Positions 25,195 to 36,177 of a stretch of DNA of 64,000 bases are shown here, one piece after another. Both the position numbers and the translations under genes were made by a program. The notes under the pieces are model-generated. The model did not search any database, had not been told where the DNA came from, and saw nothing but the letters and a program-made list of their open reading frames with translations. This DNA is from Zobellia laminariae (lineage in GTDB: Bacteria; Bacteroidota; Bacteroidia; Flavobacteriales; Flavobacteriaceae): contig NZ_RCNS01000003.1 in the NCBI RefSeq assembly GCF_009725995.1, positions 186,001 through 250,000 of the forward strand, given 5' to 3'. Positions within the stretch are counted from its first letter, which is position 1. Every line of letters starts with the position of its first letter.

Positions 25195-27931
25195 TAAACA
25201 TTTTTTTCTTTTACTGGTATTGCTATTAGTTGGCACATTCTCCTCACTTGCTCAAGAAGACGGTTTAATACCTCTACCTATTAAAGCAGAAAAGGACACA
25301 ATTATTGCGCCACTTTTCCCCGACCCTGCAAAAAAAGACAGTATTGCGGGAGATTCCACAACCTTGAAAAAGAAGAACGGAAAGGAACCCCTTCTCCTTG
25401 ATAAAATTAAATATAAGGCTAAAGACCACGTGCGTCTTAGCCAAAAAGATCAAAAAATATACCTCTACAACGAAGCCGAAATATACTACCAAGATACCGA
25501 ATTAAAGGCCGGTATAATTATAATGGATTATATTAAAAATGAGGTTTATGCGGGTAGAATTAAAGATTCTTTAGGCAATTACACCCAGCTACCATATTTT
25601 AAACAGGGAGATAATGAGATACGCCCTGATAGTATCCGTTTTAATTTTGATAGCCAAAAAGCACTTATTTGGAACTCCAGAACCGAACAACAAGCTGGTT
25701 TAGGGCAATTAGGTAGTGATGCCATGAAGGTATACGCCGAAATCACAAAAAAAGAGAACGACTCCGTTTACTTTTTACACGAAGGAAAACTAACAACCTC
25801 TTCTGATACCATAAATCCAGATTATTACATCCGCATCAGAAAAGCGAAGTTCGTTCCTAAAAAGAAAGTAATTGCCGGATTCAGCAACCTTTACATTGCA
25901 GATGTCCCTACCCCCATAGCACTACCTTTTGCTTATTTTCCATTAACAGTAGGGCGGTCCGCAGGTGTCATGATGCCTACTTTTGGTAACGACCCGGATA
26001 GAGGGTATTTTTTACAAAACGGAGGGTATTATGTTCCCTTATCGGACTATGCTGATATTACACTTACTGGAGATTTCTATACCAACGGTAGTTATGGTTT
26101 TAGAACACAAAGTGTTTACACCAAACGTTATCGTTATCGCGGTAATGTAAACTTTAGATATGAGAACCTGGTAACCAGTCAAAAAGGGTTTGATGACTAC
26201 AGTAACAGTAAGGTCTGGAATATTCAAGTTTCACATTCTCAGGACACAAAGGCAAGTCCCAATTCGCAATTCTCGGCATCGGTGAATTTAGGAAGTAGTT
26301 CCTACTATCAGAACTCATTGAATCAGGTAAACTTACCGCTTACGCAAAACAACAACTTATCCTCATCTATATCGTACTCAAAGACTTTCCCCGCATATCC
26401 ATCGGTAAATATGAGCCTTACGGCCAGTCATTCTCAGAATACCAGTCCCGCGGCACGGGAAGACCCTACTATAGATAACATACAGATGACGCTACCAACT
26501 TTTCAGGCTAGTATGGAACGTATATTTCCATTTGCTAAAAAAGACGGTATAAAAAAGGGTGTGATTCAGAACATTAATTTTCAATATGATGTTAATGCTC
26601 GTAACTCACTAACAACCAACGACGAAGATTTTGCTACAGCTGCTATGTTCGACAATGCATTGGTTGGAGCCAAACATAGAATTCCTATTAGTACAAACTT
26701 TAAAGTTGCTAAATTCTTTAGCGTTACTATGGGTGGCAGTTATGAGGATGTATGGGCTTTGGAAACTTATACGCAGCGTTACGAATTAGGCGATGACGGG
26801 GCTATAGGTTCCGTAGTACGAGATACGATTACAGGTTTTGACCGATACAATAAATATAATATGAGTGCCAGTATTGGAACTACCGTTTATGGTACTTTCA
26901 ACTTTGGAGAAGACAAGAAAATTCAAGCCATACGGCACGTCATGAGACCGTCTTTAAGTTACGGCTACTCCCCTTCCTTTGACCAATTCTATGACGAATA
27001 CTTAAACAATGATTCCGGTGAAGTTATACAATACAGTCGCTTTGAGGGCACATTGAACGGAGCACCTAGTTTAGGCAAAAGTAATAGCCTAAGCTTTTCT
27101 TTAGCAAACACTTTGGAAGCCAAGGTTACAGATAAGGACTCTACCGCTACGGAGGCAAAAAAAGTTTCTATTCTTAGTAACTTCAATATATCTACTGGGT
27201 ATAATTTTGAATCGGATTCTTTAAAATTAAGTCCACTTAGAATTAATGGAGGTACTACTATTTTGGACAATAAAATGTCTGTCAACTTTTCAGCAGGTTT
27301 AGACCCTTACGCTATTGACAATAATGGAAGTAGAATAGAAAAGTTTAATATTGATAACGGAGGAAGTCTATTTAGGTTAACGCAAGCCAATATTAATATA
27401 GGTTATTCTATAGACAGCGAAACTTTTGGAAGAAGGAAAGACGACAGGGATAAAGAAAAAGAAGACGAGGCTGGCGCTTACGATTATGTAGCACAAAGTG
27501 GCGGTAGAGATGATGACCTTTTTGGTAGAGCAGATAATTTTGATGACCGCCGAAGTGGAGATGACGATATCGAAAAAGACGGCGATATTGAAAACCCTCG
27601 TTACGCCACCAAGATTCCGTGGAATTTCCGGCTGGCCTACTCTGCAAGTTATTTTAACTCTGCCCGACAGAACGAATTTAGTAGTCATTCTTTGATGTTC
27701 TCCGGTGATATAGAACTGTCTCCTCGTTGGAAAGTGGGAGGGTCTAGTGGTTATGATTTCAAAAACAAAGGTTTCACTCTTACACAGTTACGTTTTGAAA
27801 GAGATTTAAAAAGTTTTAGAATGAACTTTAACTGGACGCCTTTTGGACAATACTCCAGATGGTATTACTTTATTGGTATAAAAAGTTCTATCCTTAGTGA
27901 TTTGAAATGGGAAAACCGAAGTCAAAACTAA
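25184..27931 (+). CDS. lptD: LPS assembly protein LptD (Bacteroidota type)
   Basis: A 915-residue outer membrane protein starting at TTG with a signal peptide (residues 1-23, ending SLAQ). An OstA/LptA-like jellyroll part comes first (about 75-230: KIKYKAKDHVRLSQKDQKIYLYNEAEIYYQ, then GVIAGFSNLYIADVPTPIALPFAYFP). The remainder is a large beta-barrel with many alternating strands, ending in a strand-like YSRWYYFIGI block and the closing SQN. It would place lipopolysaccharide or its Bacteroidota equivalent in the outer leaflet. A charged segment of about 60 residues rich in Asp, Glu, Arg and Lys (about 745-815) interrupts the barrel and probably forms an extracellular loop. LptE is not in the window. 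It is divergent from the amidase, separated by 105 bases. Confidence 0.88.
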   Translation: MQSNKHFFLLLVLLLVGTFSSLAQEDGLIPLPIKAEKDTIIAPLFPDPAKKDSIAGDSTTLKKKNGKEPLLLDKIKYKAKDHVRLSQKDQKIYLYNEAEIYYQDTELKAGIIIMDYIKNEVYAGRIKDSLGNYTQLPYFKQGDNEIRPDSIRFNFDSQKALIWNSRTEQQAGLGQLGSDAMKVYAEITKKENDSVYFLHEGKLTTSSDTINPDYYIRIRKAKFVPKKKVIAGFSNLYIADVPTPIALPFAYFPLTVGRSAGVMMPTFGNDPDRGYFLQNGGYYVPLSDYADITLTGDFYTNGSYGFRTQSVYTKRYRYRGNVNFRYENLVTSQKGFDDYSNSKVWNIQVSHSQDTKASPNSQFSASVNLGSSSYYQNSLNQVNLPLTQNNNLSSSISYSKTFPAYPSVNMSLTASHSQNTSPAAREDPTIDNIQMTLPTFQASMERIFPFAKKDGIKKGVIQNINFQYDVNARNSLTTNDEDFATAAMFDNALVGAKHRIPISTNFKVAKFFSVTMGGSYEDVWALETYTQRYELGDDGAIGSVVRDTITGFDRYNKYNMSASIGTTVYGTFNFGEDKKIQAIRHVMRPSLSYGYSPSFDQFYDEYLNNDSGEVIQYSRFEGTLNGAPSLGKSNSLSFSLANTLEAKVTDKDSTATEAKKVSILSNFNISTGYNFESDSLKLSPLRINGGTTILDNKMSVNFSAGLDPYAIDNNGSRIEKFNIDNGGSLFRLTQANINIGYSIDSETFGRRKDDRDKEKEDEAGAYDYVAQSGGRDDDLFGRADNFDDRRSGDDDIEKDGDIENPRYATKIPWNFRLAYSASYFNSARQNEFSSHSLMFSGDIELSPRWKVGGSSGYDFKNKGFTLTQLRFERDLKSFRMNFNWTPFGQYSRWYYFIGIKSSILSDLKWENRSQN

Positions 27932-28028
27932 AGAGCTAACCAGTTCATATTCTTAAAGAAATTTGCTGTAAAACAAGTCAGATTTTAGTTTTACCATTCT
28001 ACTATATTAACATCAAAACTATAAAATC

Positions 28029-28409
28029 ATGAAAAAAATAATTAACACCTCAAATGCACCCGCTCCAATAGGTCCTTATAACCAAGCTATTTTAAGTGGA
28101 GATACTTTATACATTTCTGGTCAGATACCTATTGACCCTGCCACAGGCAACCTTATTGAAGGTGATATATCTAAAGAGACGCGCCAATCTATGGAGAACT
28201 TAAAAGCCATACTTACAGCAGCCGATATGACTTTTGAGCACGTGGTAAAAAGTAATATTTTTTTGAACGACATGAACCAGTTTTCGCAAGTAAACGAGGT
28301 TTATGGTTCATATTTTAACAGTGAAACAGCTCCTGCTAGAGAAACTGTAGAAGTTGCCAATTTGCCAAAATTCGTAAACGTAGAGATTTCAATGATTGCT
28401 GTACGCTAA
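28029..28409 (+). CDS. RidA family enamine/imine deaminase
   Basis: A 126-residue protein of typical RidA length. It has SNAPAPIGPYNQAIL near the start, LYISGQIPIDPATGNL, and the C-terminal block SETAPARETVEVANLPKFVNVEISMIAV with the conserved Arg that binds the carboxylate and the closing VEI. RidA deaminates reactive 2-aminoacrylate-type intermediates in the cytoplasm. It starts at an ATG about 100 bases after lptD and is followed by a terminator shared with the sugar kinase gene that converges from the other side. The family assignment is sure. The physiological substrate was not shown. Confidence 0.93.
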   Translation: MKKIINTSNAPAPIGPYNQAILSGDTLYISGQIPIDPATGNLIEGDISKETRQSMENLKAILTAADMTFEHVVKSNIFLNDMNQFSQVNEVYGSYFNSETAPARETVEVANLPKFVNVEISMIAVR

Positions 28410-28415
28410 AAAAAA

Positions 28416-28447
28416 AAGCAGGCCCTGATTTTTATCAAGGCCTGCTT
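28416..28447. terminator. Bidirectional terminator between ridA-like gene and sugar kinase
   Basis: AAGCAGGCCCTGAT (28416-28429) and ATCAAGGCCTGCTT (28434-28447) form a stem of 14 positions with a single mismatch and a 4-base loop. A run of A residues precedes it and T-rich sequence follows, so it can end both the + strand RidA gene and the - strand kinase gene. Confidence 0.8.
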
Positions 28448-28472
28448 ATATAATATTAACAAAGAAGTAAAC

Positions 28473-29324
28473 TTAGATGGTCTTCTTATGAAACTCCATC
28501 AAACCTTCTATAGGACGCTGTCTTATAACTCCAACAATTAAATCATTACGTTCTAGCACAGCAATAAGCTCTTCACGAAGGTAATGTGCAATACTACCCA
28601 CAAAGTTGATCGGTACTTTCGTAGCCAACTCAAACTGCATGATGTAATTATTTACAAACTGTTGAAAACCTTTATCTATTACCCCTTTACAATATGGGTG
28701 GTCTTTATTTTCCACTAAAAAGCGAGCAAAAGTAGCGAGATAAGTATTTGGATTAGGCTGCTTGTATAAATTCTCTTTTATAACGTCGGCATCCAAATCA
28801 TACTCCTTATTAAACTTAATACCCAAGTCTTGAGGCATTTTATGAAAATAGTAGTCTCTAATCAACTTTCTACCAAAGAAGTTACCACTACCATCATCCA
28901 TAGGAATATAACCCAAAGAGGTTACTTTCTGGAACAACTGGTGACCATCATAATAACTACAATTAGAACCTGTACCCAAAATACATACAATACCTTGAGA
29001 GCCAATTTGTGTAGTTGAGAAAATAGCCGCGTAGGTATCTTCTTTTACATCTGCTTTTGCATTTGGAAAAAACTCTTTAAAAATTTCTCTCAAAAAATTT
29101 TTCATTCGGTCAGTACCGCATCCTGCACCGTAAAAATGCAATCTAGAAACCTTTTCTCTATTTTTTGAAAGCTCAAAGTTATTGGCCAATCTATCTTCAA
29201 TTACCTCTCTTGTCAATACTTCAGGACTCAAACCTAAGGTTTGGGTCATAAACAACTGGTCTCCCTGTTCATCCAAGGCAATCCAATCTGATTTGGTGGC
29301 ACCACTATCTACAATTAAAATCAT
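28473..29324 (-). CDS. BadF/BadG-type sugar kinase (N-acetylglucosamine kinase-like)
   Basis: A 283-residue ASKHA-fold kinase. The phosphate-1 loop is LIVDSGATKSDWIALD, the second phosphate-binding block is ILGTGSNCSYYDG, and MDDGSGNFFGRKLIRDYY corresponds to the catalytic/adenosine region. These match the BadF/BadG/BcrA/BcrD family, several members of which phosphorylate N-acetylglucosamine or glucosamine. Its place downstream of gapA and pfkA, and a NagZ-like GH3 elsewhere in the window, fit a role in recycling wall amino sugars, but this is inference. It starts 82 bases after the gapA stop and is separated from it by a terminator hairpin at 29335-29383. A role as an activator ATPase is less likely, because no Cys cluster is seen. 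Confidence 0.78.
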   Translation of the reverse strand: MILIVDSGATKSDWIALDEQGDQLFMTQTLGLSPEVLTREVIEDRLANNFELSKNREKVSRLHFYGAGCGTDRMKNFLREIFKEFFPNAKADVKEDTYAAIFSTTQIGSQGIVCILGTGSNCSYYDGHQLFQKVTSLGYIPMDDGSGNFFGRKLIRDYYFHKMPQDLGIKFNKEYDLDADVIKENLYKQPNPNTYLATFARFLVENKDHPYCKGVIDKGFQQFVNNYIMQFELATKVPINFVGSIAHYLREELIAVLERNDLIVGVIRQRPIEGLMEFHKKTI

Positions 29325-29334
29325 AATGTTCGTT

Positions 29335-29383
29335 TAAAAAAATAATCCTGAAAATAAGCAAAATTTTGCCCACTCTCAGGATT
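29335..29383 (-). terminator. Terminator of gapA
   Basis: On the minus strand AATCCTGA (29383-29376) pairs perfectly with TCAGGATT (29351-29344), followed by ATTTTTTT. An inner palindrome, GCAAAATTTTGC, sits in the loop. It lies just after the gapA stop codon and before the kinase start. Confidence 0.7.
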
Positions 29384-29406
29384 ACAATTAGTAATATTTT
29401 AAAAAA

Positions 29407-30429
<1,023 letters not shown>

Positions 30430-31416
30430 TTATGTTGTCATTATTTCTGAAACTCTAATAAGCTCCTTATCTATTTTTGTATGACCCTTTATAGCCTTAC
30501 TGATAGGAGTTAATATAATTTTGTTATTCTGAATACCTACCATAAAATTGGTCTGGCCTTCCAATAAGCTTTCTACTGCTTTTACCCCCATTCTACTGGC
30601 CAACACCCTGTCATAACAAGATGGAGCACCACCACGCTGCATGTGACCAAGTACGGACACCCTTACATCATATATAGGTAAATGTTCTTCTACATATTCC
30701 TTAAGTTCAAAGACACTCTTTCCTATCTTATCACCTTCGGCAACAACTACGATACTGGAAGATTTTCCTGACTTCTTACTACGTTTAAGAGACTCAAGCA
30801 AACGCTCAAGACCGCGATTGGCCTCTGGAATCAGAATTTCTTCCGCACCTGCACCAACACCAACGTTTAGAGCAATATGCCCCACATCTCTCCCCATAAC
30901 TTCTACAAAGAAAAGTCGGTTATGAGAACTGGCCGTATCTCTAATCTTATCTATTACTTCTACTACCGTATTCATGGCCGTATCAAAGCCTACCGTATTA
31001 GATGTGCCAAATATATCGTTATCAATTGTACCTGGAATACCTATTATTGGAAAGTGATATTCTTGATTAAACATCATGGCACCGGTAAAACTCCCGTCGC
31101 CCCCTATTACAACAAATGCATCAATACCTTCTGCTTGCAATTGCTCATAGGCCTTCTTTCTACCTTCTGGAGTTCTAAAGTCGTCACAACGGGCAGATTT
31201 AAGAATCGTACCACCCTTATTAATTATGTTGTTAACGCTTCTTGCGTCCATTGGCTTAAAATCCCCTTCAATCATGCCTTGGTATCCTCTATAGATACCT
31301 ACACAATCTACTTTCATGTAGGCGCAAGTTCTAACCACGGAGCGTATTGCTGCATTCATGCCGGGGGAATCTCCACCAGAGGTTAAAACACCTATTTTTT
31401 TTATTTCTGAAGCCAT
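30430..31416 (-). CDS. pfkA: 6-phosphofructokinase
   Basis: A 328-residue ATP-type phosphofructokinase. The frame is open from 31446, but the Met at 31416 begins MASEIKKIGVLTSGGDSPGMNAAIRSVVR, the standard N-terminus, so it is the right start. The catalytic block is PGTIDNDIFGTSNTVGFDTA, and GGDGSFTGA binds ATP. VLGHMQRGGAPSCYDRVLASRMG carries the substrate-binding His/Arg residues. It phosphorylates fructose 6-phosphate, the committing step of glycolysis. GapA lies 21 bases downstream. A TAGTTTTG -7 type motif (31442-31435) with a TTG about 18 bases upstream lies just before the start, so pfkA may lead a two-gene operon. Confidence 0.95.
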   Translation of the reverse strand: MASEIKKIGVLTSGGDSPGMNAAIRSVVRTCAYMKVDCVGIYRGYQGMIEGDFKPMDARSVNNIINKGGTILKSARCDDFRTPEGRKKAYEQLQAEGIDAFVVIGGDGSFTGAMMFNQEYHFPIIGIPGTIDNDIFGTSNTVGFDTAMNTVVEVIDKIRDTASSHNRLFFVEVMGRDVGHIALNVGVGAGAEEILIPEANRGLERLLESLKRSKKSGKSSSIVVVAEGDKIGKSVFELKEYVEEHLPIYDVRVSVLGHMQRGGAPSCYDRVLASRMGVKAVESLLEGQTNFMVGIQNNKIILTPISKAIKGHTKIDKELIRVSEIMTT

Positions 31417-31434
31417 TGAAAAAAAACTAAGTCG

Positions 31435-31463
31435 CAAAACTAACAAACTTATTTGAATTCCAA
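31435..31463 (-). promoter_or_regulatory. Possible promoter of pfkA-gapA
   Basis: On the minus strand TTG (31463-31461), an 18-base spacer and TAGTTTTG (31442-31435) resemble the Bacteroidota promoter consensus. The predicted leader before the pfkA ATG at 31416 would be short (about 12 bases), so the assignment is tentative. Confidence 0.35.
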
Positions 31464-31689
31464 CTGTGTTAGGCGTCTAAATTAACATGATGATAACTTA
31501 GCACACATTTTCTTAATAATTACATTTAATTATAACAATTTTACCATTACATACCCTAAAAATTAAGAATATCATAAAATGGGTGTTTATTGAAAAACAG
31601 TGCTTTTATAGTCAATTTTTGAGACTTTTTAGAAAGTTCACCACCCTATCTGAAGATGTTTTTTTCAAGAAGTTCCGTTATAACTGGTT

Positions 31690-34600
31690 TTACTTTAACC
31701 GTTTATCTTTGGGATAGAACTTTAATAAACTATCCCTACCCATTACCGAACTTGGGACTTCGTTGGGTTCTGGAAGTTTTTTCTTTGGCTCCTCCTTTTT
31801 CATGATGGTCTGAAAAAGTTCTCTAAAACTATTAAAATCTACTTCATAGGAGATACCTACACCTTGAGTATACCCCAATCTATCTGCTAAATATTCCTGT
31901 ATTTCATTTTCTCTGTTGAAAAACTTTGCACTTAATGTTCCTTCTTCATTTAACAACAGTTGAATTTCAAAGTCACCGGCAACAACTGTTTCCGTTGTTC
32001 CTCCAACCGGAACCCCCACTTTACCGTTAAATAGTAAACGATCACTTATCTGTGTAGATACGGTTACCCCTATCCTATTTTCCGTTTGATAATCTGCGCT
32101 TCTATCTAAAATACCCTGTTCATAAGAAAGACCTAGATTAAACTTTTCATTTTCACCCAAAACTTGATTCAACAATCCCGATGCCGATTGCAACAAGTTA
32201 CCCGTAAGTGCTTGTTGGTCAATACCTGTCTGGTCATTTACAAACGAACCCTGTGCTAATAAGAATAATGCATTCCGTTCTTCTACAGTTGGATCCTGAA
32301 GGCGATATTCCAACTCAGACTGCACAATAGAATTGGTTCCTGGAAAATCAATATTAAATTCAATATCAGGACTTTCAAGGTCATCAGTGAGCTTAATAAC
32401 TACTTCCGTAGGTATTCGCCTAGTATAACCAGGATTATCCAACAGTGGAGCCGGGTTTGCATTTAAAGCATACACCGCTTCAAGATCTAACGTAGCTTTT
32501 AGAGGTTCACGATCCCAAACAATGGTTCCACCAGGTTTTACCTGAAAAGTTTTATTGATAACCCCACCAAACTTGTAATTGTATTGACCTTCCACAACAA
32601 CAAAATCACCATACATTTCAAAAGCACCACGGGTGTTTATACGAATCAATAAAATCCCTACTCCACTACCCCTTAAAGAACTTCCTGTCTTGGTATCCGT
32701 TACAATCTCTACTTCTGCATCTGGGGTAACATCTAAATCAAAAGTAAGTTCTACACCTTGGAACCCATCTAGAACACGCTCTTCTTCTACATGGTTTAGC
32801 TCATTTTTTTCAACAAAATTGATAAAAGAATAATCTCCTATGGAAGCCACATCGCTTAACGGAATCTTCAAAGAGGTTCCCTTAGCTGTTTTTCCTTCTA
32901 CCTTAATGTTTAATGCTTTTGTGGGCCCAAAAATCCTTCCTTTTCCATCTAAATAACCAGTTCCATAATAAAGAACCTCTTCTTCAAAATCAGTATTTAA
33001 GATTAGAAAACCATTGTCTTTTGTATCAACATTCAAATCAAGAAGCCAATTATGAAAGAAGGAATGACTAATGGTGCCATCTAAAACTGCCTTTGTATTC
33101 TTGGTTACATCAGTAACTTTAATCTGATCAAAATCAAAAGTTTGTTTACTAAGGTTCACCCTAGAATTGGCAGCAAAGTTATAATCTACATTCAAATATG
33201 GTACACCCAAGCCCGCTTTATCCAAAGTTAAAACACCGCTAAAATCTGGGTTATCTACCGAACCTTGAATCCGGGCATTACCACTAACAAAACCACGTAT
33301 ATTACTAATAATATTCTCCCCTAAAGGAGCAAATGGCTCTAAATCAAACTTAGCTAAACTAACCAAAAGGTCAGCCTTAGGCATATCTTCTTTATTAATA
33401 ATATTACCAACAACACTTAGCTTTTCAACACCCTTGTCAGTAATTTGCGAATTCACGGCAAACTCCGTCAAATCTTTATTACCCACAATACCAACCGTTA
33501 AGTCTCCCAAACGCATGTCATTAATAGAGAAGTCATCTACTGCAAGATTAGAGGACGGCAAATAAATATTGTCTTTCTGCAAAATATTTAGCGTACCGTT
33601 TACCTCGCCTTGTAACCTAAGACTGTCAATTGCCGGTGTTATTTTATTAAGCGAAACAATCTTAAACTCAAGCTGTAAATCTTTATAAGTTGAATCTGCC
33701 AATTGCCCTTTTAGCCTTATCTGCTCTTGGGCACTGTTATTCATTACTATTTCCCGAATATCAATGCTATCCAGTGTGCGGTTAACGACAACTTTATTTT
33801 TGTTATCTCCGTCTTTATTAAGAACCCATTTGTTCCCTTTAAAATTTATATCTGATGTTTTCAAGCCTATTACGGACTTGTTATCTTTATTAAATGTATG
33901 ATAGAAGTTTAGGTTGTAACTATCATTCAAATCGCTACCTCCTTTAAATTCCGTTCTAAAGAATAAGGTGTCTTTTAAAGTTGTGTTTATTAAGTTAAAA
34001 TCCTTTACATCGTAATAATTTGTAGAAAGATCACTAACTGAAATATACGTATTGAATAACGGGTTTTTATTATCTATTTTAACATCAATATTATCCGCTT
34101 CATTTCCAAATGCAACTATACTAGGCGATTTGAAGTTTAATTTAAAATCCCCTTCGTCGGCTACTATATTTCCTTTTATAAAGGTATTTGGGTCAAATTT
34201 TACCTCAGGAAAAAAGACGTCTACAATCTTATTATAAATCTTAAAATTAAACGCAAGAGTCTGACCGCCAGAAATATTAAAAGGCCTATAGTTGGTATAA
34301 ATACTACCCAAAGAGTTCTGAACCAATCTTCCGAGTTCAGCAACCCTAAAGCGGCCTTTCATATACCCCGTAATAATGTCCGGAGAGTTAATATCTATTA
34401 CCCTAACCCCATTATCCTCAAAAGTAGAGGATACCTTAAAATCTTCAAAATAATAGGTGTCATTCTTATTCTGAAATATGGTCTTTGTAAACTTGATATC
34501 ACCCACAAGATTATCCAATGTGTTTCCGGTAACATCCATATTTACATTCCCCTTAAAAATGGAAATGCTGTCTTTAATAAAGTTCAACTTATTTAAATCT

Positions 34601-36120
34601 GCATAGTCTACGGAAGCAATAAAATTAAAGTCATTACGGTCCTCTCCAAAATCTGCAAGTCCTTTAAAACTAAACTTTACATTCTCATCATTGCTCAACA
34701 GCGTACCATCAAACAACTGTTCTTTTAATATTCCCGAGACCTTTAGGTCATTGTACTCGTAATTATTGAATTCTATGGAGTACACCTCTCCAATAACCTC
34801 CGTATTTAAAGTCTCTTGAACAAACCCTTTTCCTTCTACATTAAAATCCAAAGAGGTCTTACCTAGTCTCTTATTCTCAGTAAAATCTCCTAAATCAAAA
34901 TCTATTAGAGACACAAAACCTTTGTACTTTGCATTATCTATATTATTGATGTCCGAAAGCGTCAAATCTGCATAACTACTACCAATTGCAGTATTCAAAT
35001 TTACCTTGGCATCTATAGAATTCTCCGTAAGAACCGTATTACCACGAATGGTAAATTGCCCTAATTTTTGAAACGAAGAAGGCAGGGATTTACCCAAAAT
35101 ATTAGGCATTAACGAGCGTAACTCATAGTAACTAGAGGTTACGTTTTTCATATCGGCATGCATAACAAAGGGCTTCTTCCGAACAAAAAGGTTTTTAAAA
35201 TTGAAGTCTCCTCTTATTCCCGTGTTATCGGACTGTAGAAAAAGTTCATCGGCATTTAAATCATTTAAAACACCACTTACTTTGGATGAAAAATTAACCG
35301 TCTTTCCTTTCCCGAACTGGTCATAAAGTAGGTTGATTTCATCAAAAGCAACCTCTGACTCTACGAACTCCGCTTTTAAATTCACTTTATTTAAAAAGTC
35401 AGCAAAATCTTTTCGTTCATAATCAAAAACCAAATCTCCTTTTAACTTAGAGCCTTCGGTCTTTATTCGCAACGAGTCAAAACGCATCTGCTGTTTGGTA
35501 TACTTAAAGTCCGTAGCCATCTGCTTTACATTGATGCCCCGCTGACTATTAAAAGCCATAGAATTTATCTTGGCCGATACTTGTGGACCTAAGATTTGGA
35601 AATCCGTAGCTCCAATATTTAGCTCTTCGAAATCCAACAAAAGTTCATTTTCGAAATTTTCGTCAATTAATCGGAAATTACTATTAGAAATTTGGACATC
35701 AGAAGACGAGAAAAAGAAAGGGTCCGTACCAGGTTTCCGAGGTTTTCCATCATCAAATTTATCAATGAAAACCTCAAGATTCGTGTTCCTATTGTCTAAA
35801 TAGGTTTTTAGTTTAAAATCAAGTTCATCAATTTTAATATCGCCAAATTCCAGTTTACCCTTACTTAGGTTACGAACACTTAGAATAGAGGTAGTAAGCT
35901 TGTTTACGTAGAAAATAGTATCCTTTTGATAATCCTCAATATAAATACCTTCAAGATTAGTATCCCAAGTAATTAAGGAAATACGAAGTTTATCAATATT
36001 AATATTTGTACCAAAATCCTTATTGATCGTGTCAGTAGCATACTTAGCAAAACTGGTCTGAACGAATGGCAACGAAAGGATGACCGTACCTAAAATACAG
36101 ATCAGCACGAGTACCATCAT
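31690..36120 (-). CDS. TamB/DUF490 family intermembrane lipid-transport-like protein
   Basis: A 1476-residue protein with one N-terminal membrane helix (about residues 1-20), then a very long run of beta-rich, AsmA/TamB-like sequence. Repeated short strands alternate with charged turns (for example LKGQLADSTYKDLQLEFKIVSLNK). The C-terminal TamB domain (about 1090-1430) contains GSGVGILLIRINTRGAFEMYGDFVVVEGQYNYKFGGVINKTFQVKPGGTIVWD and VEERNALFLLAQGSFVN, blocks I recognise from the family. Such proteins bridge the periplasm and carry phospholipid or help assemble outer membrane proteins, in Bacteroidota probably with a BamA-like partner that is not in the window. The gene is divergent from tsaD with only 57 bases between the starts. 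Confidence 0.9.
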   Translation of the reverse strand: MMVLVLICILGTVILSLPFVQTSFAKYATDTINKDFGTNINIDKLRISLITWDTNLEGIYIEDYQKDTIFYVNKLTTSILSVRNLSKGKLEFGDIKIDELDFKLKTYLDNRNTNLEVFIDKFDDGKPRKPGTDPFFFSSSDVQISNSNFRLIDENFENELLLDFEELNIGATDFQILGPQVSAKINSMAFNSQRGINVKQMATDFKYTKQQMRFDSLRIKTEGSKLKGDLVFDYERKDFADFLNKVNLKAEFVESEVAFDEINLLYDQFGKGKTVNFSSKVSGVLNDLNADELFLQSDNTGIRGDFNFKNLFVRKKPFVMHADMKNVTSSYYELRSLMPNILGKSLPSSFQKLGQFTIRGNTVLTENSIDAKVNLNTAIGSSYADLTLSDINNIDNAKYKGFVSLIDFDLGDFTENKRLGKTSLDFNVEGKGFVQETLNTEVIGEVYSIEFNNYEYNDLKVSGILKEQLFDGTLLSNDENVKFSFKGLADFGEDRNDFNFIASVDYADLNKLNFIKDSISIFKGNVNMDVTGNTLDNLVGDIKFTKTIFQNKNDTYYFEDFKVSSTFEDNGVRVIDINSPDIITGYMKGRFRVAELGRLVQNSLGSIYTNYRPFNISGGQTLAFNFKIYNKIVDVFFPEVKFDPNTFIKGNIVADEGDFKLNFKSPSIVAFGNEADNIDVKIDNKNPLFNTYISVSDLSTNYYDVKDFNLINTTLKDTLFFRTEFKGGSDLNDSYNLNFYHTFNKDNKSVIGLKTSDINFKGNKWVLNKDGDNKNKVVVNRTLDSIDIREIVMNNSAQEQIRLKGQLADSTYKDLQLEFKIVSLNKITPAIDSLRLQGEVNGTLNILQKDNIYLPSSNLAVDDFSINDMRLGDLTVGIVGNKDLTEFAVNSQITDKGVEKLSVVGNIINKEDMPKADLLVSLAKFDLEPFAPLGENIISNIRGFVSGNARIQGSVDNPDFSGVLTLDKAGLGVPYLNVDYNFAANSRVNLSKQTFDFDQIKVTDVTKNTKAVLDGTISHSFFHNWLLDLNVDTKDNGFLILNTDFEEEVLYYGTGYLDGKGRIFGPTKALNIKVEGKTAKGTSLKIPLSDVASIGDYSFINFVEKNELNHVEEERVLDGFQGVELTFDLDVTPDAEVEIVTDTKTGSSLRGSGVGILLIRINTRGAFEMYGDFVVVEGQYNYKFGGVINKTFQVKPGGTIVWDREPLKATLDLEAVYALNANPAPLLDNPGYTRRIPTEVVIKLTDDLESPDIEFNIDFPGTNSIVQSELEYRLQDPTVEERNALFLLAQGSFVNDQTGIDQQALTGNLLQSASGLLNQVLGENEKFNLGLSYEQGILDRSADYQTENRIGVTVSTQISDRLLFNGKVGVPVGGTTETVVAGDFEIQLLLNEEGTLSAKFFNRENEIQEYLADRLGYTQGVGISYEVDFNSFRELFQTIMKKEEPKKKLPEPNEVPSSVMGRDSLLKFYPKDKRLK

Positions 36121-36167
36121 GGTTCTAATCAGTATTTTTCTAAGTTTTTTGATAGGTCTTTATGTTT

Positions 36168-36175
36168 TACCTTTG
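36168..36175 (+). promoter_or_regulatory. -7 type element directly before the annotated tsaD start
   Basis: TACCTTTG matches the Bacteroidota -7 consensus and ends 2 bases before the ATG at 36178, with a TTTG at 36148-36151, 16 bases upstream. If it is used, transcription would begin inside the annotated coding region, and the GTG at 36202 would be the real start. Confidence 0.35.
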
Positions 36176-36177
36176 CG

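Noticed and set aside
27377..27695. Several short frames on both strands over the charged LptD insert
   Set aside because: They arise from the biased codon use of the Asp/Arg/Lys-rich segment and look like artefacts.
30877..31386. A 169-codon open frame on the + strand across pfkA
   Set aside because: It lies wholly antisense to a certain phosphofructokinase and its translation resembles no family.
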